From: Agrobacterium tumefaciens
Lineage (GTDB): Bacteria > Pseudomonadota > Alphaproteobacteria > Rhizobiales > Rhizobiaceae
Direction: 5' to 3'
Assembly: GCA_025559845.1 (NCBI GenBank)
Contig: CP048470.1
Location: forward strand, 1,597,001 to 1,661,000
DNA length: 64,000 nt
Positions within the stretch are counted from its first letter, which is position 1. Each line of letters starts with the position of its first letter. The position numbers and the translations under genes were made by a program. A model generated the notes under the pieces. The model searched no databases. It worked only from the letters and a program-made list of their open reading frames with translations, and was not told where the DNA came from. This document shows positions 26,266-33,816 of this stretch, one piece after another.

Positions 26266-26898
26266 ATGAAAGCCAAAGAATTTCTGATACTCACACGAGT
26301 GCAATCCAAACTCGTTGATTTCCCCGAAACGCAGGTCGAAGACTTCGTAGAGAAGATGTTCAAATTCTACTCACGAAGCGCGAAATACCAATCAGAGCGC
26401 GGCGTCCAGTTCACGCTAACTTTCGATGAATACCTGTCGCTGTTCGATAGCAGCGTTCTCAACAGTATGGCGCGTTCGTTCCAGAAGGGAACCATCGAGA
26501 AGCGCCAGTCTTCCGATTATGCACTCGTTCTTAGTTGGAAGTCCCGGCAGGACAAATTGTCGGGTGTAATGAACGCGGACACGGCTCAGATCTGCCCTCG
26601 CGGTGTTTCCATACACAACTGCAAATACCTTCCCGGTGAAGAACGGGATGAGAAGGCACGCAAGAAAATGTCCGACAAGAAAAAGGGCAAGGCGCGTCCA
26701 GAGAGCGTGAAACAGAAAATCTCTGAAACCAAGACCGGCCAGAAATACGAGGACGCGCACTGCAAGGCTATTTCCAATGGCTTAAAGGGCAAAGCAAAAA
26801 CTGCGGAATCCAATGCGAAGCGCGCTGCGACAGCAAGAGCAAATTGGGCAGCAAAGAAACTACAAAAGGAGAACTCAGCAAATGAGCAACAATTCTGA
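26266..26898 (+). CDS. Protein with NUMOD3-like DNA-binding repeats
   Basis: A 210-aa basic protein. The N-terminal 120 residues are of unknown fold with a CPRGVSIHNCKYLPGEE segment. From about residue 125 there are repeated Lys-rich units (ARKKMSDKKKGKARPESVKQ, then KISETKTGQKYED and ISNGLKGKAKTAES) resembling NUMOD3 repeats, the DNA-binding modules of homing endonucleases. No GIY-YIG or HNH catalytic motif is visible, so it may be a DNA-binding protein or a degenerate homing enzyme. A small coupled gene overlaps its 3' end. Confidence 0.6.
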   Translation: MKAKEFLILTRVQSKLVDFPETQVEDFVEKMFKFYSRSAKYQSERGVQFTLTFDEYLSLFDSSVLNSMARSFQKGTIEKRQSSDYALVLSWKSRQDKLSGVMNADTAQICPRGVSIHNCKYLPGEERDEKARKKMSDKKKGKARPESVKQKISETKTGQKYEDAHCKAISNGLKGKAKTAESNAKRAATARANWAAKKLQKENSANEQQF

Positions 26899-26992
26899 AT
26901 TGATCAAAGCCATTAACGACGCAGAGAACGCCATTACGAAGGCGATAAATGCGTTGAAAGACATTGCTTCGGGAATGAGGCCGAAGAAATAA
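26882..26992 (+). CDS. Small 36-aa phage protein
   Basis: Product MSNNSELIKAINDAENAITK and then AINALKDIASGMRPKK, an amphipathic helix. It overlaps the previous gene by 17 bases and has GGAG about 10 bases upstream of its ATG, which supports coupled translation. No family is recognised. Confidence 0.5.
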   Translation: MSNNSELIKAINDAENAITKAINALKDIASGMRPKK

Positions 26993-27058
26993 CGGTGGCT
27001 ATCCCCCACATAGGGATGCAAGCCAAAAATAATAAAAAGACTATCAGGAGTTATTACA

Positions 27059-27547
27059 ATGACGATTTCACAAAACACATTTTCAGATATTTTCGCAGTC
27101 GTAGAGAAGGTAATTGAACAAGCGCCGGATTACCTTGCACTGGACCCAATTGCAGACCTCAAGGCAAAGCCAACGGTTCGCATTCGCTACACTCGTAAGC
27201 CGAAGTTGAACGCGACCAGCGCGTTCATGACCCTGCGTAAGACGGACAAGAACTGGATCGGACTACTGCTGGGCGACCTATGCCATTTCGTGACAGGCGC
27301 ACAGGCGGATATCGCAGTCATGCATAGCAGCGCCAGTGCAAAGAGCACCGTCAAGAAGCGCGCTCAGACATGGGGCGAGTTCGTTGACGAACTGTACCGG
27401 GACAAGATCAGCGACCGCAATGACATCAGCGAAGCACAGGCAAAGCAGTTGGTGAAACTCGTCGAACTGCTGTCGTCCAAGGGCATGAAACTCAAGGGCT
27501 GCGGAACTCTCGAATTTGTCGATGAGGCAGGGCAGGTGCTGGCATGA
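27059..27547 (+). CDS. Hypothetical phage protein, 162 aa
   Basis: The start follows CAGGAGTTATTACA. The N-terminal half has FAVVEKVIEQAPDYLALDPI and a basic beta region (TVRIRYTRKPK); the C-terminal half is helical with a Ser/Lys-rich linker. No TM or known motif is seen. An AAAAATAATAA tract before the ribosome binding site recurs at 48476 and 57945. Confidence 0.6.
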   Translation: MTISQNTFSDIFAVVEKVIEQAPDYLALDPIADLKAKPTVRIRYTRKPKLNATSAFMTLRKTDKNWIGLLLGDLCHFVTGAQADIAVMHSSASAKSTVKKRAQTWGEFVDELYRDKISDRNDISEAQAKQLVKLVELLSSKGMKLKGCGTLEFVDEAGQVLA

Positions 27548-27577
27548 CAACCGCATCTGGAGAGGTAGCGGTCATCG

Positions 27578-27817
27578 TCATGCGTTGTCCTTGGGAACAG
27601 ACTTGCGAATGTTGAAGGAAATTTCGGCAACCGTTCCAAGCGCAAATGAGAAAAGCAAGCCGTAGAAACCGCGATCAAAATGTTTCGCGCTGCTGATACC
27701 GGCTGCGGCCTGCTGTTGAAGATCGAGTTGTGCGTACTGAAAGCCCATCGCTATTTGTGCTGCCGAACCAACTAGGCCTAACACGGCGACGACAAACGCG
27801 CATCTTGTGAAGAACAT
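27578..27817 (-). CDS. Small two-TM protein
   Basis: A 79-aa product (MFFTRCAFVVAVLGLVGSAA, then a polar linker, then GFYGLLFSFALGTVAEISF) with two TM helices. The start at 27817 follows CGGGAGTGTTCGA, a good site. It lies just downstream of another small minus-strand membrane protein gene. The function is unknown; a holin/antiholin or exclusion role is possible. Confidence 0.6.
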   Translation of the reverse strand: MFFTRCAFVVAVLGLVGSAAQIAMGFQYAQLDLQQQAAAGISSAKHFDRGFYGLLFSFALGTVAEISFNIRKSVPKDNA

Positions 27818-27904
27818 TCGAACACTCCCGTAATCGATCTAATGTTGTCGCCGTAACATGCTTTACGGGAACTTCAAATGAGGCTCTGATCGATGACTTC
27901 TGGT

Positions 27905-28069
27905 TTAACCATTTGGGAAAACCGCCGTAGCCAGACGCAGGATCGATGATAGGCCGGGTACGACTTCGGGGCCTTTCCACGCGAGGAGAAGCATCGCAAG
28001 TGTCCCGAGCCACCAGCGCGTGGGAATTTCCAGTCTGTGCCCTCGATTTTTCACGTACAGCCACTTCAT
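27905..28069 (-). CDS. Small membrane protein, 54 aa
   Basis: Product MKWLYVKNRGHRLEIPTRWW, then LGTLAMLLLAWKGPEVVPGL and a short tail. It has one TM-like segment after a basic N-terminus. The ATG at 28069 is preceded by TTGAGGTCCGTT, with GAGG at good spacing. It forms a minus-strand pair with 27578-27817. No family is recognised. Confidence 0.5.
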   Translation of the reverse strand: MKWLYVKNRGHRLEIPTRWWLGTLAMLLLAWKGPEVVPGLSSILRLATAVFPNG

Positions 28070-28395
28070 AACGGACCTCAAGCAAACGATCAGTCACAAC
28101 AGTATCCGGGCCAACAGTTGTTGCGGGAACCGGATTGACAGACGTTAGCCGACATCAATTAATATTTTCGCAAGTTTTATGAAAATTCTCTTAAAGTAGA
28201 CCTTGAAGCGTTAACCTTTGCTCCCCAAATCAATTTTAACGGGCTGAAATGCCCTCCGTAAAAGGCCACGACGTTTCCTCGCAAGGGTTCCATCAACGGC
28301 CTTTCTCTTGAGGAAACTCTTGCGAGCGTCGGCTTCACGAGCATGAGATGGTCAGCCTTGGAGGCTCTCATGCAGCAATACGAAGGAACATACGA
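28070..28395. other. Intergenic stretch, no clear gene
   Basis: The only long open frame (minus strand) lacks a ribosome binding site. An imperfect inverted repeat involves CCTCGCAAGGG and CTCTTGCGAGCG near 28276 and 28314. Probably a regulatory or untranslated region. Confidence 0.35.
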
Positions 28396-28524
28396 GTGTA
28401 CTCACTCTTTGCTCTGGAATATCGCAATGCCAAGGGCGAGACATACAAAATGGTCCACTCTTTCGGTATTACCGATATTCGGATCATTAGTTTGATCTCG
28501 CTACTGAATAGGATCTTCCCTTAG
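28396..28524 (+). CDS. Possible small protein, 42 aa
   Basis: From GTG 28396 the frame reads VYSLFALEYRNAKGETYKMV, then HSFGITDIRIISLISLLNR and IFP. AAGGAA lies 7 bases upstream, and a rho-independent terminator follows 20 bases after the stop. An in-frame ATG at 28348 would add 16 residues. No family is recognised. Confidence 0.4.
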   Translation: MYSLFALEYRNAKGETYKMVHSFGITDIRIISLISLLNRIFP

Positions 28525-28543
28525 TGGATGATTATCAAGATCA

Positions 28544-28573
28544 AGCCTCTCGGAGTAATCCGGGGGGCTTTTT
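28544..28573 (+). terminator. Rho-independent terminator
   Basis: AGCCTCTCGGA, loop GTAA, TCCGGGGGGCT, then TTTTT. The 11-bp stem contains two G-U pairs. Confidence 0.8.
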
Positions 28574-28846
28574 CTATCCGAGTACACCAAGCCAAATCAA
28601 CGCATGTATCAGCACGAAGGCAAACGCTGCCATCGCGGCAAACGCTACGGCCCATCCACCGATGACACGCAGGGTCTCGTTACGGCTGGTATGATCGCCA
28701 AGCAATCCAATGCCTAGGACAACGCCTACAATCGCGAAGACCACGAACGCTTCCACCTTCTGCTGGCCTTCGCCAAGCAGCGTAGCAGCAGACCCTAAGA
28801 GCAGGGCAAACCCGATTATGCCGATGTGTCGTAGATAGCGCGTCAT
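28574..28846 (-). CDS. Three-TM small membrane protein
   Basis: A 90-aa product with three hydrophobic segments (about residues 8-26, 33-48 and 62-88) and a DHTSRNE polar loop. Short three-TM proteins in phages are often class I holins, but a separate holin candidate lies 200 bases away, so this may be its partner or an unrelated membrane protein. The region before the start contains GAGG about 15 bases away, a weak placement. Confidence 0.5.
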   Translation of the reverse strand: MTRYLRHIGIIGFALLLGSAATLLGEGQQKVEAFVVFAIVGVVLGIGLLGDHTSRNETLRVIGGWAVAFAAMAAFAFVLIHALIWLGVLG

Positions 28847-28984
28847 GTCGCTAAATTAGCCTCAACACGAATACCGTGTAAACACTGTGGCGATGCTACT
28901 GCACGGGTTTCCCCTATTTCTCAGGCGAAACTTCGAACTGGCATAAAATTAGCAGACGGAAGTTTGCTCATTTTGAGTCCTTTT

Positions 28985-29017
28985 GGAATGCCTCGGTCTT
29001 CACGCCGGGGCATTTCC
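28985..29017. terminator. Imperfect hairpin before holin candidate
   Basis: GGAATGCCTCGG and CCGGGGCATTTCC can form a stem of about 12 bp with one bulge and a loop of 8 bases. There is no U-tract. It lies in the leader of the holin candidate and could attenuate or regulate it. Confidence 0.4.
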
Positions 29018-29057
29018 ATTTGAGCGTCCAAATGGGCGAAAGGCCGTAAATACGGAT

Positions 29058-29501
29058 ATGAATCCGCAGTTTCCAGATGGGTTCCAGAACAAGGCAGAAC
29101 CCATCATGATCGAAACAATCATCACTTTCCTCAAGGCATTCGCAGCGTTTCTCACAAGCATCGGCGTCAATCCGGCACACCTGTTCGCAGGGCTTGCCGG
29201 TGCATTCGTCCGCATGTTCATTCAGGGAAAAAAACTCACGACAGAGGTCATCAGCGGCTCATTCGGTGGCGCGCTCTGTGCCGTGTACTTGGCTCCGCTT
29301 CTCGCGCAGTGGCTCAACATTACAGACGCAGCCGCTAACGGCGGTCTTGCGTTTGCAATCGGAATGATCGGGCTGTCACTGGCAGAGGGCTTTGTAAGGA
29401 TCGCACAGCGATGGGCAAACAATCCGCGTATCGGAGATATCAAGAAGATCGCGGATATCGTCAACGACAGCCGGAATGATCGCAAAGACGAGCCGGATTG
29501 A
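29058..29501 (+). CDS. Holin candidate
   Basis: A 147-aa product with hydrophobic segments at about residues 18-35, 60-80 and 88-108 (TIITFLKAFAAFLTSIG; SGSFGGALCAVYLAPLLAQW; GGLAFAIGMIGLSLAEGFV) and a charged C-terminus (NDSRNDRKDEPD). Three TM segments with a charged tail and GGALCA-type glycines resemble phage holins of the LydA/phage holin 3 superfamily. An inner start at ATG 29106 (MIETIITFL) is equally plausible. No endolysin gene is adjacent; the phage's muramidase domain is in the virion gene at 54765. Confidence 0.6.
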   Translation: MNPQFPDGFQNKAEPIMIETIITFLKAFAAFLTSIGVNPAHLFAGLAGAFVRMFIQGKKLTTEVISGSFGGALCAVYLAPLLAQWLNITDAAANGGLAFAIGMIGLSLAEGFVRIAQRWANNPRIGDIKKIADIVNDSRNDRKDEPD

Positions 29502-29509
29502 TCAAGACC

Positions 29510-29517
29510 CATAAATA
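29510..29517 (+). promoter_or_regulatory. TAAATA element before 29545
   Basis: CATAAATA lies 28 nt before the start codon, in the 43-base gap after the holin candidate. Confidence 0.4.
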
Positions 29518-29544
29518 CCCGGAAGATTATTTCCAAGGTGTTCA

Positions 29545-30069
29545 ATGAGCCAAACAATCAACAAACACATGAAGACCATCCGGGAGCAGCGCAGAATCCT
29601 ACATGACTGGGCTGCGTATGAGGCGTTACTGGATCGCTATTGGGACACACCCGGACATGCGGTGATCTACGACTACGATACCATCGTCGCCGGCTACCAT
29701 CACAACTTAGATATCGCGGAGCAGCGGTTGAAGATTGCGGCCAGCGAAGGGAACGCCGTCGATATCTCCGATGCACAGGTCGGACATAACCTGCGGCTGG
29801 TGATCGATCCTAGAAAGGTCGGCAAAGGCAATATCGGAAGCAAGCAGAATGCCCGCGCTGATATCCTTGCGATGGATTTCTACAGATGCTTTGACCGCAT
29901 ACCGCAAGCACAAGCACATGTGCTGACTATCCCGCATATCACAGCGCCAAAGCCAGATGCTCCGATTGCAGACCTCGCCCTGGCATTCTTAGTCGCACGT
30001 TATGAGCCGGTAGTGCTGGCTAGTTTCGAAGACCCAGCGGACGCGATGCTTTACAGACTCAGCGTATGA
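29545..30069 (+). CDS. Hypothetical phage protein, 174 aa
   Basis: A soluble protein starting MSQTINKHMKTIREQRRILH. The N-terminal half is helical (DWAAYEALLDRYWDTPGH); the middle has VIDPRKVGKGNIGSKQNARA, and the end has a hydrophobic ADLALAFLVARYEPVVLASF segment. No TM, signal or recognised motif. It is the last gene before the defence-like cargo. Confidence 0.55.
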   Translation: MSQTINKHMKTIREQRRILHDWAAYEALLDRYWDTPGHAVIYDYDTIVAGYHHNLDIAEQRLKIAASEGNAVDISDAQVGHNLRLVIDPRKVGKGNIGSKQNARADILAMDFYRCFDRIPQAQAHVLTIPHITAPKPDAPIADLALAFLVARYEPVVLASFEDPADAMLYRLSV

Positions 30070-30145
30070 TTTATCGGGATAACCTTGCGCAAGTGTAGCA
30101 AGCAAAATCAACTCGCCCTAAAGTGTCTCTGCAATGGAGATGAAC

Positions 30146-31063
30146 ATGGGCTTGCTTGCGGAAATTCAGAATGACGCTTTGAACGACTCAATTCCTGTTG
30201 CGACGATGTTGCGTAAAGTCCTCGTTCTGGCCTCTTATCTGGATAGCAACGTTTTGGAGGAATGGGTTACGCATGAATTGAACGGGTATCCCACGAAGGT
30301 GGATTTACCTTCATATCGACTGCTGAAAATGGATTTTAAAGTTTCGGGTAGCAACGGGTTCCAGTCCGTCGAAGGTGCCCCACTACCATCGCACGCGGTA
30401 GCAAGCGCGACAGGCAAATCGGACATAGACGTTCTTAAGTTTCGAGAGGCAATAGGCACCATTGACGCTGAAACTCTCAAAGCAAGCGATTATCTTTCCG
30501 TCAATATGATGAACTATGCGCATTTTCTTTTACGCAAGAAGGTGATTGAACCGAGTTACTCAGTGCACAATTTTTGGGGAACGCTGGCACCATACCAAGT
30601 TATAGGCGTCATCGAGGCTGTGCGTAATAGAGTTCTCGAGTTCATCCTGACACTCCGCAAGTCATATCCTCATGCCGATGAGATTGACGGGTTGACGACG
30701 CTAACTCCAGAGATGAGTAAAACGGTGACAACAATATACAACAACACAATACACGGTAACGTGGGCATTGCAGGCGAGGCTAATAATTCGACAGTAAACA
30801 TAGTCGTGAATCAGGGAAGCATGACTGATTTACGGAAGCAACTGGTCGGGCACAGCGTTGATGACGCCGACATTCTAGAATTGGAAGCCGCACTCGCTGC
30901 AGAGCCAAAAATTGGATCTGACAAGCGTTTTGGCCCAAAAGTAGCGGCTTGGATTGGCAGCATGGTGGGAAAGGCGGCATCTGGCGCGTGGGACGTAAGT
31001 GTTAATGCTGGAGGTGCTTTGCTTTCTACCGCTCTCTTGAAATATTACGGAATGACCGACTAA
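30146..31063 (+). CDS. AbiTii-like abortive infection protein
   Basis: A 305-aa protein. Residues 1-175 match the AbiTii domain: GLLAEIQNDALNDSIPVATM, LRKVLVLASYLDS, LEEWVTHELNGYP, then PSYRLLKMDF. The family is linked to abortive infection. A small beta-type stretch (NNTIHGNVGIAGEANNSTVN) like those seen in other AbiTii proteins follows, then an amphipathic C-terminal region with a possible membrane-active segment (ASGAWDVSVNAGGALLSTAL). The ATG at 30146 has GGAG upstream; 30134 is an alternative. It opens the cargo block and is followed 13 bases later by a secreted protein gene. Confidence 0.8.
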   Translation: MGLLAEIQNDALNDSIPVATMLRKVLVLASYLDSNVLEEWVTHELNGYPTKVDLPSYRLLKMDFKVSGSNGFQSVEGAPLPSHAVASATGKSDIDVLKFREAIGTIDAETLKASDYLSVNMMNYAHFLLRKKVIEPSYSVHNFWGTLAPYQVIGVIEAVRNRVLEFILTLRKSYPHADEIDGLTTLTPEMSKTVTTIYNNTIHGNVGIAGEANNSTVNIVVNQGSMTDLRKQLVGHSVDDADILELEAALAAEPKIGSDKRFGPKVAAWIGSMVGKAASGAWDVSVNAGGALLSTALLKYYGMTD

Positions 31064-31076
31064 CGGGAAGTAGGAA

Positions 31077-31583
31077 ATGAGGCTGGTCTTCACGTCAATT
31101 GTATTCCTCTGCGCGGGTGCCGCAATCGCTCAAGAACCGGCTACAAATTTCGCAGGAACCTACTATTGCAAGATTTCTGCGGCGGCGGGATTGAAGCAGA
31201 ACCCAAGCACAAAAACCTGGGAGGGGACGAGATTTAACGTCCAAGATGAAGCCTACAAAGTGGTCGTGACGGACATCAATGAAACGCACCAGACGCAACA
31301 TTATGGGAATTGGCGCGTATACAAAATCAAAATAAACGAGTTTGGCGCTGCGCCCAATAAATTAGGATGCGCAGGGCGCGTGCAGGTCGATCCGAACGAC
31401 CGCGAGAAAATCGCGATTTCCGATTACGGCGCTACTGAGTGTTATTTCTTCGGTACTGTCTACAGCCTCGACTTTAAAACGAACCTCTTCCAAGTGATGT
31501 TTGAAGGCGGCTACATGGATCCAGACAAGCAAAACACGGACACCCCCTACATCGCTGTCGGAAAATGCGACAAGATTGGCTAA
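31077..31583 (+). CDS. Exported protein downstream of AbiTii gene
   Basis: A 168-aa product with a signal peptide (MRLVFTSIVFLCAGAAIA, cleavage before QEPA). The mature protein is beta-rich (FAGTYYCKISAAAGLKQNP, WRVYKIKINEFG, YFFGTVYSLDFKTNLFQVMF) with four cysteines. The 13-base gap suggests cotranscription with the AbiTii gene. No family is recognised. Its stop overlaps the end of a minus-strand gene. Confidence 0.6.
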   Translation: MRLVFTSIVFLCAGAAIAQEPATNFAGTYYCKISAAAGLKQNPSTKTWEGTRFNVQDEAYKVVVTDINETHQTQHYGNWRVYKIKINEFGAAPNKLGCAGRVQVDPNDREKIAISDYGATECYFFGTVYSLDFKTNLFQVMFEGGYMDPDKQNTDTPYIAVGKCDKIG

Positions 31584-31858
31584 TCGACAACCAGCCCGAC
31601 AAGCCGACGAGATACAGCGCAGGTATCAATGAGCGTTTCGGGTTTGTTTAGAACCGCAACCAGTTCCTCTGCCGTCATCGGACGCAAGCGGTACTCATAA
31701 AGCGCCATTGCAGCCAAATCCGAGTAGTCGGGATCAAGCCGCTTTAACTCCTCACGTTGCTCCAGTGCCGCAGCCCGACACGCATCCTCCGAGACAGCAA
31801 AGAACAGAGTTTCATCCGATCCCGGCGTGATCTGGTAAGCCCAAACTGTGATTTCCAT
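31580..31858 (-). CDS. Small hypothetical protein, 92 aa
   Basis: Starts MEITVWAYQITPGSDETLFF, then an Ala/Glu-rich helix (DACRAAALEQREELKRLDPD) and EYRLRPMTAEELVAVLNKPE. The ATG at 31858 follows GAGGCTGCAC. Its compact fold (beta then helices) resembles small phage-encoded DUF proteins; no specific family is claimed. Confidence 0.55.
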   Translation of the reverse strand: MEITVWAYQITPGSDETLFFAVSEDACRAAALEQREELKRLDPDYSDLAAMALYEYRLRPMTAEELVAVLNKPETLIDTCAVSRRLVGLVVD

Positions 31859-31970
31859 GTGCAGCCTCTTTTGTGAATCACCGCCCTACGTATAGTTGTG
31901 CGGATAGAGATCGCAATCTGGTGAATTCTACAAATCGGGCAACTGACAAAAGTGTCAGTGAGGGGCAAGC

Positions 31971-32735
31971 ATGGCAGATAAGAAAACCAAAAAGAATAAG
32001 ACGAACTGGATTGCTTGGGGCATCACGTTAGTTGTGATTTACGTAGTGGCATTCCTATTGGTGGTTGGGCCAAACGACATTGCGAACTTCTTCCGCAGCA
32101 AGACATCCGAACTCAACAACATTGGTGATTTTCTCGCTGGAGTGTTCGCGTTTCCAGCCTTCGTGCTGCTCGCTACAGCAGTGCTCACACAGCGACAGGA
32201 ACTTAGCGAAACACGTGATCAATTCGATCAAAGCCAAGATGTGATTGACGCCCAACTGGCGCTGATTAAGACGCAAAACAAGTTTTCACACAGAGCAGCA
32301 CAGGCGAACTACAAGTTGGCGATCCACGACAAGCGGCTCTCTGTCTATCTGAAACTCAAGGAATGCGCCAACAAGATGCTCAGTTCGGGTACGATTGAGG
32401 AGCCAACACATACTCTAATCTATGAGGCATTAGAGGGCGCAACTTTCGTCTTTGGTGATGATGTGACGAAGTATGTTGCTGGCCTACGGGACAAAAGCAA
32501 CGAGTTCTATCGGGCCGATTTCAAACTGAAATTTTTAGGTACTAAGCAGAGGAACGCGACGATAACAGAAGCGCAGAAGAAGGAGGTCGATAAACTCATT
32601 GATGACATGACGGACATCGAAAGGTGGTTCCTCGAAAATATGACCTTCCAGATCCTTGAAGAGAAGTTCGCAAGTTCCCTCAGGTTGCCAGAAGATATTG
32701 CCCTTGAGGACTCTGGAACGACTAAGACCCCTTGA
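31971..32735 (+). CDS. Two-TM GDFLAGVFA-motif protein (copy 1)
   Basis: A 254-aa protein. TM1 is at about residues 12-32 (WIAWGITLVVIYVVAFLLVV), then NIGDFLAGVFAFPAFVLLAT as TM2, then a coiled coil (TQRQELSETRDQFDQSQDVI) and a cytoplasmic helical domain (KLAIHDKRLSVYLKL; EGATFVFGDDVTKYVAGL). It is a full-length paralogue of 36479-37258 at low identity. GDFLAGVFAP-type proteins occur next to defence genes in many bacteria as uncharacterised ORFs (recollection, not searched). It lies in the AbiTii unit. Confidence 0.7.
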   Translation: MADKKTKKNKTNWIAWGITLVVIYVVAFLLVVGPNDIANFFRSKTSELNNIGDFLAGVFAFPAFVLLATAVLTQRQELSETRDQFDQSQDVIDAQLALIKTQNKFSHRAAQANYKLAIHDKRLSVYLKLKECANKMLSSGTIEEPTHTLIYEALEGATFVFGDDVTKYVAGLRDKSNEFYRADFKLKFLGTKQRNATITEAQKKEVDKLIDDMTDIERWFLENMTFQILEEKFASSLRLPEDIALEDSGTTKTP

Positions 32736-32979
32736 CCCTTACGGGCTTCCACACGATGCGTTCGGCCACTCGCTCGAAATCAACGGGTTCAGAGGTAATG
32801 TCACAGGTGCCGGGGTCGCATTGTTTGCCGCGGAAGCGGATGGTCCGATAGTCGCGGTGCTTTCCGTATTGTGAGGCCAAATCCCAAGCATAAGCCTTGG
32901 CCTCGCGCCCGCATTGTTTACAGCGGGCCACGATCAGCATTCGACGTTCACTAGCGTATCCAAGAGTGCGGTTAGGCAT
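32722..32979 (-). CDS. Small zinc-ribbon-like protein
   Basis: An 85-aa product with CKQCGREAKAYAWDLA and later KQCDPGTC, giving four or five cysteines in a CxxC...CxxxxC arrangement consistent with one zinc. The start at 32979 has CAGG upstream; ATG 32940 (MLIVARCKQCG) is an alternative. The 17-bp palindrome at 33017 lies 38 bases upstream of the start. It could be a DNA- or RNA-binding accessory protein. Confidence 0.55.
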   Translation of the reverse strand: MPNRTLGYASERRMLIVARCKQCGREAKAYAWDLASQYGKHRDYRTIRFRGKQCDPGTCDITSEPVDFERVAERIVWKPVRVKGS

Positions 32980-33016
32980 TACCTGAGAGTAGAACGAAGC
33001 GGGAACGCCGACAAGA

Positions 33017-33033
33017 CTTCACTCAAAGTGAAG
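33017..33033. repeat. 17-bp palindrome, copy 2
   Basis: CTTCACTCAAAGTGAAG in CAA orientation, between the start of 32979 and the terminator of the next minus-strand gene. Confidence 0.85.
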
Positions 33034-33043
33034 ATACAAAAAA

Positions 33044-33065
33044 GCCCCGGCGAACCGGGGCTTTT
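33044..33065 (-). terminator. Bidirectional rho-independent terminator
   Basis: GCCCCGG, loop CGAA, CCGGGGC. The minus strand has TTTTTT after the stem and the + strand has TTTT. It lies just past the stop of the minus-strand gene at 33071. Confidence 0.85.
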
Positions 33066-33070
33066 CTGTA

Positions 33071-33754
33071 CTAAGGACCAAATGAGCAAACGGGGTACCA
33101 TCCCATGTCGTCCTGGCCTGTCCTATCGGGCAAGCCTAGATGGGACTCAACCTGCCAAAGAAACAGATACTTGAGTGCCATCCTCTCATTCGGCAAACCA
33201 TTCACTTCGAATTTGTCGCGCCATATGTAGTACCAAGGATACCGGCGGCTTAGTTCGTACTTGGTGAATAAACCAGTATACGCGCCGCGCTGATCCGGTG
33301 GTAGTTCGATAGGGCGACGGATAAAGCAGTGGTCGCGTTTGGTGAGGGCTGAAACATCATGTTCCAGATTGGTCGCCTCAATTAGAAGTTCGCTGTGCTT
33401 TTCTGATAATTGAGAATAGCGCAGGCGCTTTTCGCTGTCGTCCATTCGGAGGTTGGACTTAATTGCACGCCATTTCCCATGGACTTCGTTCAGTTCGCTT
33501 GCCGTCCTCTGTGAGGCTGACACAAAGGCTTGCAGTTGAGGATCGGCCAGTTCATGTGCTTTGCGCAGAGACTGCGACTTGTACTTGAAGTCGTCCCACA
33601 TCCTTTCGATCATGATGAAATCAAAATCAGTGAATACCGATTTGAAGTCCTCTGGATAGATTAGATCAGGACCACCCCGCATAAGCCGGTCGCGAAGTCC
33701 AGTGAGCCGCTGCTTACGCAGTTGATCACGCACTCGATCATTAAACGCGCTCAT
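33071..33754 (-). CDS. Hypothetical coiled-coil protein, 227 aa
   Basis: Starts MSAFNDRVRDQLRKQRLTGL; the ATG at 33754 is preceded by GGAGGGCTGC, better than the upstream in-frame start inside the terminator. A long helical middle (SQRTASELNEVHGKWRAIKS to EATNLEHDVSAL) is followed by RDHCFIRRPIELPPDQRGAY and a Trp/Tyr-rich end (RYPWYYIWRDKF). No known domain. It follows another minus-strand gene but is separated from it by a terminator. Confidence 0.55.
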   Translation of the reverse strand: MSAFNDRVRDQLRKQRLTGLRDRLMRGGPDLIYPEDFKSVFTDFDFIMIERMWDDFKYKSQSLRKAHELADPQLQAFVSASQRTASELNEVHGKWRAIKSNLRMDDSEKRLRYSQLSEKHSELLIEATNLEHDVSALTKRDHCFIRRPIELPPDQRGAYTGLFTKYELSRRYPWYYIWRDKFEVNGLPNERMALKYLFLWQVESHLGLPDRTGQDDMGWYPVCSFGP

Positions 33755-33769
33755 GCAGCCCTCCAGACG

Positions 33770-33797
33770 AAAAAGGGGCGGAATGACCGCCCCTTTT
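33770..33797 (-). terminator. Rho-independent terminator between minus-strand genes
   Basis: GGGGCGG, loop AATGA, CCGCCCC, flanked by AAAAA on the left, which reads as TTTTT on the minus strand. It ends the gene 33817-34698. Confidence 0.8.
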
Positions 33798-33816
33798 GTT
33801 TTCTCCTCTATCGATA

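Noticed and set aside
27675..28097. 140-aa minus-strand frame
   Set aside because: Overlaps two minus-strand genes with better starts and composition; Arg/Ser/Thr-rich out-of-frame translation.
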